From contig VWPU01017479.1 of the NCBI GenBank assembly GCA_013398955.1, forward strand, positions 1 to 64,000: a stretch of DNA of 64,000 nt, in the 5' to 3' direction. The notes under the pieces are model-generated. The model saw only the letters and a list, made by a program, of their open reading frames with translations. It was not told the origin of the DNA and made no database searches. Below, in pieces: positions 11,485-22,358 of this stretch. A program made the position numbers and the translations under genes. This DNA comes from Callaeas wilsoni. Lineage: Eukaryota > Chordata > Aves > Passeriformes > Callaeidae. The stretch's first letter is position 1, and every line of letters starts with the position of its first letter.

Positions 11485-13861
11485 TGCATTTTTGCATTTA
11501 GTTTCAGGAGTTCATTTAAAAAAGTATAAATGCATCCCAATAAATCCTTTATATCTGACTTTTGTGCTTTTATAACTTTGCGTAGTAACACTGTATTTGG
11601 AGAGGTTTCACTTAAGTAAAATCAGTAAAGAGCTCAGGTTAGATTATAGATATAGTCAGATACTTGGGCAGTGAAGACTTTTGCCAAGGTACAAACTGGA
11701 CACTAAAATGGAAGAATTATGAGCAAAGTTCCAGCTCTCTGAGAGCAAACCTAACTTGTTATTATTACTATTGACATTCATGGATCGAGATACAATAGAC
11801 ACAAATAGGTACTGTAATTAATTTCTACTCATGTGTTCATATGCTGCACATAGATAGTGAGACTAATTTTTCAATATTTTTTGTGTAAATATATATAAGT
11901 ATTATGTTTGTATAATCAAAAGGAATGCATAATTGTTGTTTGTCTTCTGTGTTTCTATTCCCAGAGTTGTTTTCACAAATGTTGACAATGTCTGGTGGAG
12001 ACTGATACCTTTTTTGTATTCAGTGTTACTGCGAACCAACAGTTACTGCAATACTGTCATTTTCCAGTCTGGATTGCTTGCTAATTTCCCTTATGGCTTT
12101 TTTCCCAGTGGATAGTATTACTGTGCTAAAGACAAGAGCTGAATTCTGCAGATGATACAGAAACAGATGCTAGGTTTTGACACCCAGAAGTGAGGGTTTT
12201 CAAACCTGCCAAGCTTCATTCTGTCTCCTTGGTGTGCCCACACACATGAAGGGTGGGAAGTAGCTGGTAAGGACTGCAGAATCCAACCTTCTCTGAGAAA
12301 ATAATATATTTAATTTAAATAATGTTTTAATTTAATATATATTTATTGTAGTAAATATTTTCATTTAATTCAACTTTTGGTTAGCATAGATAGCTTAAAC
12401 AGTTGCGCTGATGTGATCCTCTAAGATTTAACTCCTGGCATTAAACTGCACAAAAGTGGTGTCATGGATGATAAGGAACAAACCCAAGTCTGGTCTGAAT
12501 GGCTCTAGATGGAGAAATTATTGCTGCTGATATATTTGTCATGGTTGTGGCAGTAAAGACCAAGGTCCATTTTCCTACTTCAAATATTCATATTGGCATC
12601 TATCACAAATCCTCTTTTTGGCATGTTTTAAAATAAAATCTTCTAGCTCTTTTTTTTTGTTTAGGTTAATGTCCATGTTTAAGCAGCTGTTTTGAAATAT
12701 GGTGCCATTTTTACACCAAAAAGAAAAATTGTTTACTTCTTTTACATTTTTTGGCACCCTTTTTTCCTTTAAATGTAGACAGCTACAGTCAAAACTAGCA
12801 GCATGGCTCATAACAAATCCCGTATTTGCTGACTTTAGCCTGGGCTTTGCTTTTCTGCCTGGGGAGGTCACAAGCTGTAAGAATGTGCTGGATGCTGGAA
12901 TCTGCTGCAGGGGCTGTGTGCAGCCTCAGCCGCTCCCTCCGGCCATGGCACTCTGCTTCCCTCGTGATTTGGGATCCGTCCCTGTTCTGGCTGCCTGAGC
13001 ATGGCTTCCTCTGCAGGGCCATGTCCGAGTGCCCTCAGCACAGAGGAACCCCCTGTCATCTTCCCTGAGCTTTTTAAAACTCAAAGAGGTTTGAAAAATC
13101 AAATTGCTCAGGGCAAGACAGTAGAGGAATAGCAACGGGGCACTTTTTTTAATGCTTCATTTTCACACTGACCCTTTTACTGTATGTTTTATTTGACTGG
13201 GGGCAGAGATTACATTTAATTTCATTTCATGTGCATGCTGTTCTGTCTGGAAAGTTGTGATCAGATCCTTATCTGGCTCATTTAATATCCTCTCTGCCAG
13301 GGTTTGGCAGGGAGTTCATAAAAGCCTGTCCCCCAGCCTGTCAGACACTGTGCCACTCCATATAAAGCAAGACAATCTCTCCTCCACTGTCTTTAAATAT
13401 TCTTCTTGTGCAATTATTTGTGCAAGTGGAAATCATTCAAATATCCTTGGAAAGCAAATAAAAGAAGACGCTGGAATATGGCTGAAATTGCCATTTAAAT
13501 GCTTTTAAATTGTAGAAGCTACTGGCAAATAGTATTTTGGAATATCTGCCCTGTTTTAATGATACTGTACACAGAAATTCATCAGGTATAGTGAGAGGCA
13601 ATTTCTGGCTGGGAAAAGAGAAATGTTGGCTTTTCAATTGCTTTTCAAGGTGCTGTGTCATTGAAATACACATTGCCACTCAAGGCACAGTTTCCTATGG
13701 AAAATGTCATTAAAACTATTTTACAATATTTTTTAAGCATAAAATCAGTATTATTTAGTCAGATATTGCATAGGCTAAATTACCTTTCCTCAGATAGTTT
13801 TCTGTTTCTGCATTCATAGATATTTTAAATTATCATTATTGGGTTTTTTATTTTATACATT

Positions 13862-14485
13862 TGTCATGGGTTGACCCTGTCTGGATGCAAGGTACCCACC
13901 AAAGCTGTTCTCTCACTCGCCTCCTTAGCTGGAGAGGGGAGAGTAAATACAACAAAAGGCTCATGGGCTGAGTTAAGGAGAGGGAGAAATCACTCAGCAA
14001 TTACTGTCGTGGGCAAAACAGTCAACTTAGGGAAAAATTAATTTAGTTTATCAAATCATAGTAGGGTAATGAAAGATAAAACCAAATCTTAAAAATACCT
14101 TCCCCCTACTCCTTCCTGGGCTCCACTTCACTCCCGATTTCCCTGCCTCCTTTCCTGAGCAGTGCAGGGGATTGGGAATGAGAGTTGAGGTCAGTTCATC
14201 ATACGTTGTTTCTGTGGCTCTTTGCTCCTCAGGAGAGGACTCCTGAGAGTGTTCCCCTGCTCCAGCGTGGGGCCCCTCCCACGGGAGACAGTCCTCCATG
14301 AACACCCCTGGTGCTGAGTCCTTCCCATGGGTTACAGTTGTTCACGAACTGGTCCAGAGTGGATTGCTTCCACTGGACACAGTCCTTCAGGACCAGGCTG
14401 TTCCAGCATGGGTTCCCTGCAGGGTCACAAATACAGCCAGAAAACCTGCTCACAGCCTCCTTTGGGAATCCACATGCCAAGGTGC
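13862..14485. mobile_element. Degraded LTR-like avian repeat, truncated
   Basis: The segment starts with TGTCATGGGTTGACCC and continues with blocks I recognise from a widespread avian endogenous-retrovirus LTR-type repeat, including a GCTCATGGGCTGAG block, an AAAATTAATTTAGTTTAT block and a CTGCTCCAGCGTGGGG block. From about 14257 to 14440 it contains four degenerate tandem units spaced roughly 41-50 bp, each with a TCCAG/GCTGAG word followed by a CCCATGGG-like word and a CAGT/CAGTCCTTCA-like word. The far end is missing or unrecognisable, and no matching target duplication is visible. The repeat stops about 36 bases before PKDCC exon 2. It has no gag, pol or env. Family identity is from memory and needs a library search. 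Confidence 0.6.
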
Positions 14486-14521
14486 ATTGCACTGATGTTG
14501 TCTGGTTGTGATTATTTTCAG

Positions 14522-14644
14522 CTCTACGGCTATTGCTACCAAGACAGCAATGACATCCCAGACACACTGACAACCATCACTGAACTGGGCTCGCCTTTAG
14601 AGATGATTCAGCTTTTACAGACTTCCTGGGAAGACAGATTTCGG
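14522..14644 (+). CDS. PKDCC: PKDCC coding exon 2: kinase N-lobe to hinge
   Basis: This exon is flanked by ATTATTTTCAG and the donor GTCAGT. It is 123 bases long, exactly 41 codons, phase 0 on both sides, and encodes residues 106-146. It opens with LYGYCYQDS and continues through [14 protein letters not shown], the beta4-beta5 and hinge region, then [14 protein letters not shown], the alpha-D to alpha-E segment. The sequence is nearly identical to the vertebrate PKDCC family across the whole exon, which makes it one of the strongest anchors for the gene call. The LTR-like repeat immediately upstream has pushed foreign sequence to within about 36 bases of the acceptor, so the branch point probably lies in or beside repeat-derived DNA. 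Confidence 0.97.
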
Positions 14645-17600
14645 GTCAGTAACAACTGTTTTATAAGGACTTTTAGGAGAGCGAGAAATAAATAATATTA
14701 TGATGCAGGGGTTGTGTACTCTTCAGTGCAATTCACATTGAATAAATGTTTGTTTTGCATGTGATTACATATTGGTTTAGAAGCAGTATTTAGCGCTCTG
14801 CTTCTGTAGTGTGTAAGATACTGTGTTACTTTGTCTGCCGATGTTATCTAATTGTAACCAGTTACATGGTTTTTATATGATATCTTGAGACATTTCTTGA
14901 TTGTTAAAGCTTGAGGCCCAGGAGTTTTGGCATTGTGCTCTGCAACTAGGATTTAAACAATAGAAGGATGTTACATTTCTCTCCTGATCCTTATCATAGG
15001 TTTGTTTTATAATTGTTTTCTACTGCTTCCTGCTCTGTTCATTTTTGCCTGGGGAAAGAGTGAAATAAATGTATACAAATCTCAAACCCAGTTTGTCCAC
15101 CGCACTGGCAATTTACCAGGAGCACAAAGGTCACAATTAATTTGTCCAAAATGAAGCCAGACTGCAGCAATGCTTTGATCAAGACAGCGCTGTCTCACTT
15201 GGTGTATATGGGGATGTGTCGTTGTCTGAGGTTAACTCCCTAGGACGCTGAAAGGCAGCAGCAGTCTCCATCTGAAACACTTTGGATTGCTTGGCTACAT
15301 CTGTGCCAGAAAATTAAAAGTGCGCCTGAGTGAGCTCTCAGTCGAAAGAGCAAGGTGCAGCCCACGGCTGTGCTGTCGCATTCTTGCATTCTCTGAAGGC
15401 TGCGATCAGGATGCCTGATGGAAGCAGTCTCCGGGCCACGCTGCCTTCTGGATCGTGCCTGGGGACTGTGCAGGAGACAGCCGCGGTCCTGGTCAGACTT
15501 GGCCAGAGACCATGCTAGCCAGTGTGCATGTGGGATTAAATTTCTGTGCCCAGGAATGTTCCCTGACAGAGTTAATTTTACTCATGCAGCTGGAGCAAGT
15601 GTGTTCCCTGCACTAAGCTTCAGCTCCTTTTTCCTGAAAGAAGTGCGGTCTTGATAAGCAGTAGAGGTACTCAGCAGGGTTCCCAAAACACAGGACCACC
15701 TGCCTTTAGCTCATCTCATCCAGGGAATGCAAATAATGGACTGTGACAGCAATTATGTACAAAAAAAATGACCAAGAGATATGTGAGATTATGGGTAATA
15801 AACAGAGAAGTTTCCTTCCAGTGCAGATGTTTCTGAGTGAGCAGTTGCAAAGGCAGATAAAGGAGAATTAGATAAAGATGCTGAGCTGATTCGCAGAGGT
15901 AGAATTACAGGTGAAACATTCCTGTGACCACTGTCATGCTCATTAGTTTGTCTAGGATGCAACTAACACAGAAGAAGGAAGGAAATAAAATTGTGTCTTC
16001 TTGATAAATGTGAGACTTGTTTGTGGTCCAGTCTTGAAAATGACTGCATAAATCCATGAGGTTATTCCTACAAATGATAATTTCCTTTTGTGGAGGGACT
16101 CAGCAGTAAGCTGAGTAAGGCAGAAGTCTGACAGAGAGCAAAGCCTTCACCTGTGTGCTTAAAGCTTGTTGTAAGGGGGCATTTGCCATCCCAGCCTGCA
16201 CCAGGTCTGCACGGCACAGCCTGTTGAGGTTGCTGGTACAGGAGCAGAGGCTCTTTGGCATTTGAGAAAAGGCAATAATTTTGGATGGCAGCCCGTGGGT
16301 TTGTTCAAGCTAAGTTCTGGGTTTGCTGGCATTTGAAGATACCTGTGTTATAGGTTACCTTGGGCTGGATGTGCTTTTTCTATACAGTGTATTGCAGGGT
16401 AACACAGGCATGAGTTCTGTGGCCTTCCAAGGGGAGGTAAGGGTGGTCAAGTTTAGCATCCCATAACCAGGCTTGTATACACCTACAAACATCTCAGTGT
16501 GAACTACGGTGTCCTGTAAGAAGGAGAAAAATGCTCTTGTCTGGTCAACCAGGAGAAGGATTATGTAGAAGCATGAGATGGTTCTAATGTCCCACAAGTG
16601 AAGGGTCTGTGAGGGATAACTTCAGCGAGGCTCAGCTTTCTTATCAAGGATGCGTTGAAGTGCACCCTTGAGTGTATTGTTTAGGCCTCAAGATTGAATT
16701 TGGATTTGACTACTTCAATGCACATGCCCTTAACATTGTGTTTTAATAGAAAACAAAGATTATATATAAACAGTAAAAAAGCCTGCTAAACTGAATAAGA
16801 CCTGTTATTTATTTAATACATAAAATAAAAATTCCAGTATTTAACTGTGTTCATATTACGGCTACATTTGGATTAATAGGTTACATAGTGGACTCTAAAG
16901 GAATGCATGAATTGAAAACAGGACTTTGGTAAGGGGGCTGTATTCAGTGTTCATCAGGGTTGCTCTCTAGTAAGAGTTACTCAAGTTTCTAACCTGCAGT
17001 GGAAAAGTGAAACATCAGCACAGAGCTCCCACCTCAGGCTCAAAGCAGTTCATGAGGGTCCTCCAAGGCAAACCCACTACGGCAGACAGACATATGCACC
17101 TACTCTAAGGCATAGTGAAGAATTACATTGGACCTGTGGAGCTCCTCTTCCTGGGAATTTGCTTCCTTCTCCCCTGGAAAAAGGAAAACATCAGAGGAAA
17201 CAGTGGAAAAAAATTGTAAAAACAGTCAAGAGGCAGGATCAGTACAGAGGCAACATAGACACTGTCTGCAGTTGGAGCTCCAGGCATGGTTGCAGGGCAG
17301 TCCAGCCAAAATTTCCAGACCTGGAGTTTGTAAAAGAGCAGGATCAGACTGTGGTCAACGCCTGTGTGTAATGTGTTATTAAAAGTTAATGCTTTTATTT
17401 CTGTTAAAAGTAAGAATAGCAACAATGAGCCCTGCTTCCAGAATAGTGTGGGAAAGCACTTGTAAAGAAGCTTATTTTTGTTTCAAGTCTCTCAGGGTTT
17501 CACAATCAGCTATGCTAATCCTGTGAAAAATACCTTGGTTGCAACATTCAGTTTTGAGGGTAAGTTATAATGCTTATATTAAGTCATAAATTTATGAACA

Positions 17601-17678
17601 TATCTTCAGCTAAAGTGGTTTTGCTGTATACTTTGCACTGAGAAAATAATGTGAGGTACCCATGTTTTTGTGTTTCAG
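14645..17678 (+). other. PKDCC intron 2 (3.0 kb)
   Basis: The donor is GTCAGT at 14645 and the acceptor is TTTGTGTTTCAG ending at 17678. I see no coding exon, recognisable mobile element or RNA gene. Short open frames such as those near 15330-15650 and 17128-17425 have no conserved motif or splice context and are taken as chance. Confidence 0.85.
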
Positions 17679-17950
17679 ATATGTCTCAGCTTAGTTCGGC
17701 TTCTGCATTATTTGGCTCACTCTCCTCTTGGCTCAGTGACATTACTGGATTTTCGCCCTCGGCAGTTTGTGATCGTGGATGGGGAGCTGAAGGTGACAGA
17801 TCTGGATGATGCCAGCATTGAGGAGAGCTCTTGCACCAGTAACAGTGACTGCTTCATGGAATTTCCTGCGAGAAACTTCACCCTGCCCTGCTCAGTTGAG
17901 GGACGGTGTCAGAGCATGAACGAAAAGAGGAATCTCTACAATGCCTACAG
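17679..17950 (+). CDS. PKDCC: PKDCC coding exon 3: catalytic loop and DLD motif
   Basis: This exon of 272 bases runs from TTTCAG|ATA to CAG|GTCTGT, starting in phase 0 and ending after two bases of an Arg codon. It encodes residues 147-236. It begins [18 protein letters not shown] (alpha-E). The catalytic loop [14 protein letters not shown] follows, with Asp170 (codon 17748-17750) in the place of the HRD aspartate. KVTDLDDA comes next, where the first Asp of DLD (residue 187, codon 17799-17801) replaces the DFG aspartate. This divergent DLD form is a family trait and not damage. The exon then has cysteines at 198, 204, 217 and 223, an NFT sequon at 212, and the conserved [12 protein letters not shown]. 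The donor GTCTGT is weak at positions +3 to +5 but is the only one that keeps the frame. Confidence 0.97.
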
Positions 17951-18506
17951 GTCTGTGACCAGAAAAAGTCATGTAGAATTAAGAGTGGGACTAGAGATCC
18001 AGCATCCTTTATAGTTATTCACATTGATGAGCGCATACTGTCTCAGAACCAATACCCAGAAGTGAAGCCGTGAATAATTGTTTCATTTGTGAAAATATAT
18101 GGCATTTATAACGTTTGCATGCCCTGAGTGATTCCCTGCTCAGTCTAATTCTGTGTTGGTTGAAGCCCACTGAATTTTTCACACAGGTAGAGATTTTCAT
18201 AGAAGTGAAGCAGAAGCACTTGCGCAGCTGGGGGCCCACAAGCTCTGTAGCGAGACGATTCCAGCAGCTCTTTGGTGTGAGTTAAGAGGGGTCATCATGG
18301 GTTTTGCACCACCAGCTGAGCAAAGGGCTGGCTTCAGAGGCAGGCTTAGAGCTCAGTTCACATCCTGCCCTCTGGCTCAGTGTTCCCTGCCTTGCTGGAG
18401 CCTGCCATGGTAGGGTGATAACAGCTCCAGTGGATCCCCTCAGTTGCTGACAATCTGGGGTTTAAGCCCAAACCTTTTAAAGCAAGGGGTGGTCTTTTCA
18501 CCCTTC

Positions 18507-18512
18507 CCTCCC
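18507..18512 (+). repeat. Left target-site duplication of the solo LTR
   Basis: CCTCCC directly precedes the TG terminus of the LTR and is matched exactly by CCTCCC at 19084-19089 directly after its CA terminus. A 6-bp duplication is typical of class II (ERVK-like, including alpharetrovirus-related) elements. Class II membership is therefore an inference from this length. Confidence 0.85.
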
Positions 18513-19083
18513 TGTATTAATATGCCGGCACGCTAGCCGGGCTGAGATGGCAGCAGCTTGTCCAGGTGTGCCCAACACAAAGGAAGACCACCCTGTGGCA
18601 CCTTGGTGCCTTGCTAGCGAGCCTCCCAGCCCGTGCGGTGGAAGGCACGTAGCCTAGCGCGCCTGGGGCTTATAGATAGCCCATGCGTGACCGGAAACAA
18701 ATGAGCAGAGCTGGCCCTTCGGCCGGTGTTCCAAGGGTTTATTGTAGAAACTCCCTCAACGGGGATTGGAAGCGTAGAGGACAAGATAGTAGACTGAGCG
18801 GGCTTTGAAGGGATACAGGGAAGGGGGCGGGGATGACATAGCAGGGACCTATAGGAAGAGGGGAAGGGCAGGACAGGTCTGGTTACCTTTCCTTAGGAGA
18901 TACAAGGGGTGTCTGTCAATTGTCAGTCAGACAGACCGAGCCCACCTCAGATCCCAGGAATTCAATGGGAGAAGCCATCCTCACAGAGACGGATTTTACT
19001 CTTTGGAACCAGCCCACCAAACCTCTTTTTCTGGGCTCTGTGGCCCCCTTTTGATTCTTGTGGTTGGTTCATTCACCACAACA
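18513..19083 (-). mobile_element. Complete solo LTR of an endogenous retrovirus, antisense to PKDCC
   Basis: This 571-bp element begins TGTATTAATATG and ends CACCACAACA on the + strand, so both termini carry the canonical TG...CA. It is flanked by the perfect 6-bp duplication CCTCCC (18507-18512 and 19084-19089). Read on the minus strand it has the expected order of a U3 region of about 340 bp with a CCCGCCCCC GC-box-like run, a polyadenylation signal AATAAA (complement of 18738-18743), and then a GC-richer R/U5. No internal retroviral sequence lies on either side, so the provirus was lost by LTR-LTR recombination. Antisense orientation within an intron is the usual surviving arrangement, because the polyadenylation signal then does not act on the host transcript. 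The family name is not known to me. Confidence 0.85.
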
Positions 19084-19089
19084 CCTCCC
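19084..19089 (+). repeat. Right target-site duplication of the solo LTR
   Basis: CCTCCC, identical to 18507-18512. Together they fix both LTR ends at single-base precision. Confidence 0.85.
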
Positions 19090-21540
19090 AGCCCCGGGTT
19101 TGTGTGAGCAGATGCTGGGGGACTGGCTCTCAGTGCCGTGCCCGCAGTGAGGGACATGTGGGTTATGGGCCATGCTGAACCAGTTGGCCATTCTGAAGGA
19201 AGCGTTCAACTATCGCAGCCATCTTCCAAATTTGGTTCTAAAGGTGTGTCCACATTTACAGCAGGGTCCTTCTGGGTGATGGCTTTGTGTTGGTGGTCTT
19301 GGCTCTCCCCCATCAGCCATCACTCCCCACCAAGGGCTGTGTGGGATGCTGGAGGAGCCACATCACGGCTTTCCAGGGAGCCAGTAGTGGATGCTCAGGG
19401 CCATGCTCATCCTGCCATTGCCGCTCCGTCTGATGGGACAGGCGGCCGCCTTGGCTGATTCAGATAGGAGGATGCAGATCTCAGAGCAGTGCCATAATGG
19501 TGTGCTCATTTCTTAGGCTCTCTTTCAAGTACCATGCCATTCACTGCATGCCAGACCACAGCGAGGAGAGGCTGCTCCAAAGAGAGCCTTCTGCTTTGGT
19601 CGCAGGGCGCTCACCAGCATGTGTGTCGCATTAGCTGACCACACTGAAATGGGCTGCGCCACATGACAGCCATCTGCAGTTGTGCAGCGCAGTATTTAGT
19701 GTGTCCTGCAAGATTTTCCGTTTCCATTTGCTTGGCTTAAAGATCTTGCTTAGCTTGCTAGCTTTTGGTTAAGACTGTTTTACTGTTTCTGGCTAAGAAA
19801 CCTTTAATAAGCACCCATCCATCTCGGTCGTAAGTGGGGACATGTCTCTGGTGTGGTGGGCTTCAGGCAGGTTGCTGGTCACACTGAAGGAGGTGGTCTT
19901 TTTCTAATGCAGTTTTTAGTATTGCCTTTGAACTGCTCTCAAGCGTGTATTTCATGCACAGTGCCCCAGTGTTCTCAGCCCCTGCTTTGCCTTAATTCCA
20001 CAGAGACCATGGGGTTTTGTAGAATGGTGGATTCATGGTGTGGGAGGCTGTGACCATCCATGCTAAGGGGTTACAACAAACTCTATGCCCTTGTCTCAGA
20101 AGGTGAAATCCTCACTTCATTAGGGATAGGCTGCTAAATTTGTTATTTTCATAGGTGCACTCTGTTGCTGTAGGCTTAGAGGTTGCCCTCTGATGCTGTT
20201 AGATAGAAGTCAAAAGCAGCAATATGTCAAACAATGCATAAACCCCTTGTAATTTTAAAACATTGCACACCCTAACCTTGAAAGCATACTTAAGTCTACC
20301 TAGCTGGTTTCTTTATGAGGTAAATAATTAAAGGAGAGAAAACATTTGTGAGAAACCTCTACAAGAACTGGCCCATCTTGACTTTCAGATGGTTACCTCC
20401 TGTCACAAATGTGTCTCACTGTATTTTCCTCCAAATGTTTGGGGGAACAGTTTTCAAAGCACTGGACTTGTTTTGAAAAAACATAATTAATATTTTGAAC
20501 TATTAACCAATGGCTGAGATGAATTCTCCATCACAGAGAATTTTTAAATTAGGATCAGATAGTTCTCAAAAAGAAACAATTTGTAGGAACGAATGTAAAA
20601 GGATCTGACAGTCTATGTTATGCAGCTCACAGGGAATGCCACTGGCCCTGGAATTGATGAATAACAAATGCTCCTGCAATTAAGTTGTGCAGACTCCAGT
20701 GTCTGTACATGTCAGGATTTCACACGTGGGTGTTTGCAGTAGAAGAGTCGTATGTTTCTGTAGCCCTGTAGCTATGGAAAAACAATAACCTCCATGACTT
20801 GCTTCCAGCCAGTATTGAGCAAACTTAGTTACAGCTACTGAATTTTTGCAAAGAACTATTCACCATCAGTTGGACTCTGCTTTAGGGATAATCTCTAAGC
20901 AAAAACACTGAGGTAAAATTTACTAGACAAATTGTTTGTTATAAATGTTGTGCTGCTCTTCAGATTTCTGTATTTACATTGGCTGTTTCACACTCGTCAG
21001 GAAAACCTACCAGTGGATTATCCCACTTGGGAAAACTATAAACATTATTTTTTTTAGAGATGAAAAGGGAGTTACATTCTCAAAGAAAAATTCATTGTGC
21101 AAGTAGAGTGTTAGCTTAGTAATACCTGCATCTATGATCAATTTTTGGTATCAGTAACTGAATGTTCTAATTTGCGTTTATGTAAAGCTTCTGCTGGTCT
21201 CCCTCCTGAGCATGAGTCCCTGGGGGTTTCCATTTGACAATGTAGTCTCGGTATATGAAAAATTGTTTACTTTGCAAGTTAGATGTGAAGCAGGGCAATT
21301 TCCCAATTGTGTTCCTGTTCTTTTCATTAGCTAATAATTATGTCCAGTAGTTCTGTTTATATTGTCAGATCCTGACCTGTCCATCTCCATCTTAGGTTTC
21401 TGTGACACTGAGCGTGTTGCAATAGGTGGTAGTAGTATTGGCAGAGTAATGGAAGTCTAAAGGAAGAGTATGAAAATTAAATGTACTTCAAGGGATGGTA
21501 ATGGCATATTTTTTTTTCTTTTGTAGTAAAAAATATTAAA

Positions 21541-21700
21541 ATGGAGTTGTGGAATCTCCTTCTCTGTAGATATTCAAAAGCCATGAGGACACAATCCTAA
21601 GTAATGTGTTCTAGGGGACCCTGCTTGAGCAGGGAGGCTGGACTAGCTGACTGCCAGTGGTGCTTTCCAGCCTCCCTCATTCTGTGATCCTGTGATTCTG
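21541..21700 (+). mobile_element. CR1 LINE 3'-end fragment
   Basis: The segment shows the hallmark CR1 tail: TGTGGAATCTCCTTCTCTG, AGATATTCAAAAGCC, CCCTGCTTGAGCAGGGAGG, then GGCTGGACTAGCTGAC and a TTCCAGCCTCCCTCATTCTGTGAT-like end with the repeated CTGTGAT terminal words. It lies in the sense direction of PKDCC within intron 3. It is 5'-truncated with no coding sequence left. Confidence is high because the order and spacing of the blocks match the avian CR1 3' UTR. Confidence 0.92.
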
Positions 21701-22278
21701 CATCCATCCATGAATACCCACCTGAATGCATCTTGATTATAGATAAATGATAGGAACAGAGAGGACATTCTATATTCCAGAACCGTTAAAACAATAGAAG
21801 GTGGCTTTCTCCTGGCAATTAATTTGAAAATCTAAGAAAACTATAGTAAAAAAAAAACCTGATTTCATTTATTAGAATTGAACAGAAATTTAATTTATGC
21901 ACTTTCAAGGTCTGAAAAAATACCAAGCCCAAGACTTACGGGGTTGATGGCATCCCTTTAGTTTGCTGAAGTACAGACAGATTTGCAAATAGTCACAATC
22001 CATGGGGCTTCACAGCAAATTGCTGTATTAATGGAACATTTACATGTAGGTACAAGGCAGCCTTGTATGTAGCAGCGTGGTCTAGGTATGCCAGACAGCT
22101 GTGTGAATAGTCTCAGCTATGTATTTATTTGGGGTATAGAATGCCATTATATTTCCTGAATAGGTCCGTGGCATATAAGCAATAGGAATTTTATTCCTTA
22201 TGATGTTCAGGAGTTACCAGACGTTTGTAAACTCTTGTAAAAAAAAAAAATTCAATATCGGTTACTTTTCTATTGCAG

Positions 22279-22358
22279 GTTTTTTTTTACCTATCTTCTT
22301 CCACACAGTGCTCCATCCTCACTGAGACCATTACTGGATAAGATAGTCAATGCAACAG
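22279..22358 (+). CDS. PKDCC: PKDCC coding exon 4
   Basis: This 80-base exon lies between CTATTGCAG and the donor GTAATC. The first G completes the Arg codon split from exon 3. The last G begins a Gly codon finished in exon 5. It encodes residues 238-263, [20 protein letters not shown] followed by KIVNAT, the kinase C-lobe to tail region conserved in PKDCC, with an NAT sequon at Asn261. It opens with a run of nine T residues encoding three Phe, so the first part of the exon itself looks like a polypyrimidine tract. An internal CACAG at 22304-22308 forms a second in-frame acceptor (see findings). It is too short to be noticed as an open frame on its own. It was found by extending the protein. 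Confidence 0.95.

Larger units (their letters stand above)
318..14521 (+). other. PKDCC intron 1 (14.2 kb)
   Basis: The donor is GTACGC at 318 and the acceptor is ATTATTTTCAG ending at 14521. Apart from the separately listed CpG shoulder, minisatellite, CpG-rich patch, poly-T, CR1 relic, AT-rich tract, palindrome and LTR-like repeat, I see no coding exon. Large first introns of developmental genes often hold enhancers. The stretches around 4,100-4,260 and 11,400-11,580 contain dense homeodomain-type TAAT/ATTA motifs and little repeat character, but function is only inferred. An AATGTTTAG-type duplication of 12 bp occurs at 8704-8715 and 8716-8727. Confidence 0.9.
17951..22278 (+). other. PKDCC intron 3 (4.3 kb)
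   Basis: The donor is GTCTGT at 17951 and the acceptor is CTATTGCAG ending at 22278. It contains the antisense solo LTR at 18513-19083 and a CR1 tail at 21541-21700, both listed separately. The remainder, including the fairly GC-rich 19,090-19,800 stretch, shows no coding exon. Confidence 0.88.

Noticed and set aside
18516..18526. LTR left end placed at the TGCCGG at 18523
   Set aside because: With that end no target duplication matches. Moving the end to TGTATT at 18513 gives a perfect CCTCCC pair, so the latter was chosen.
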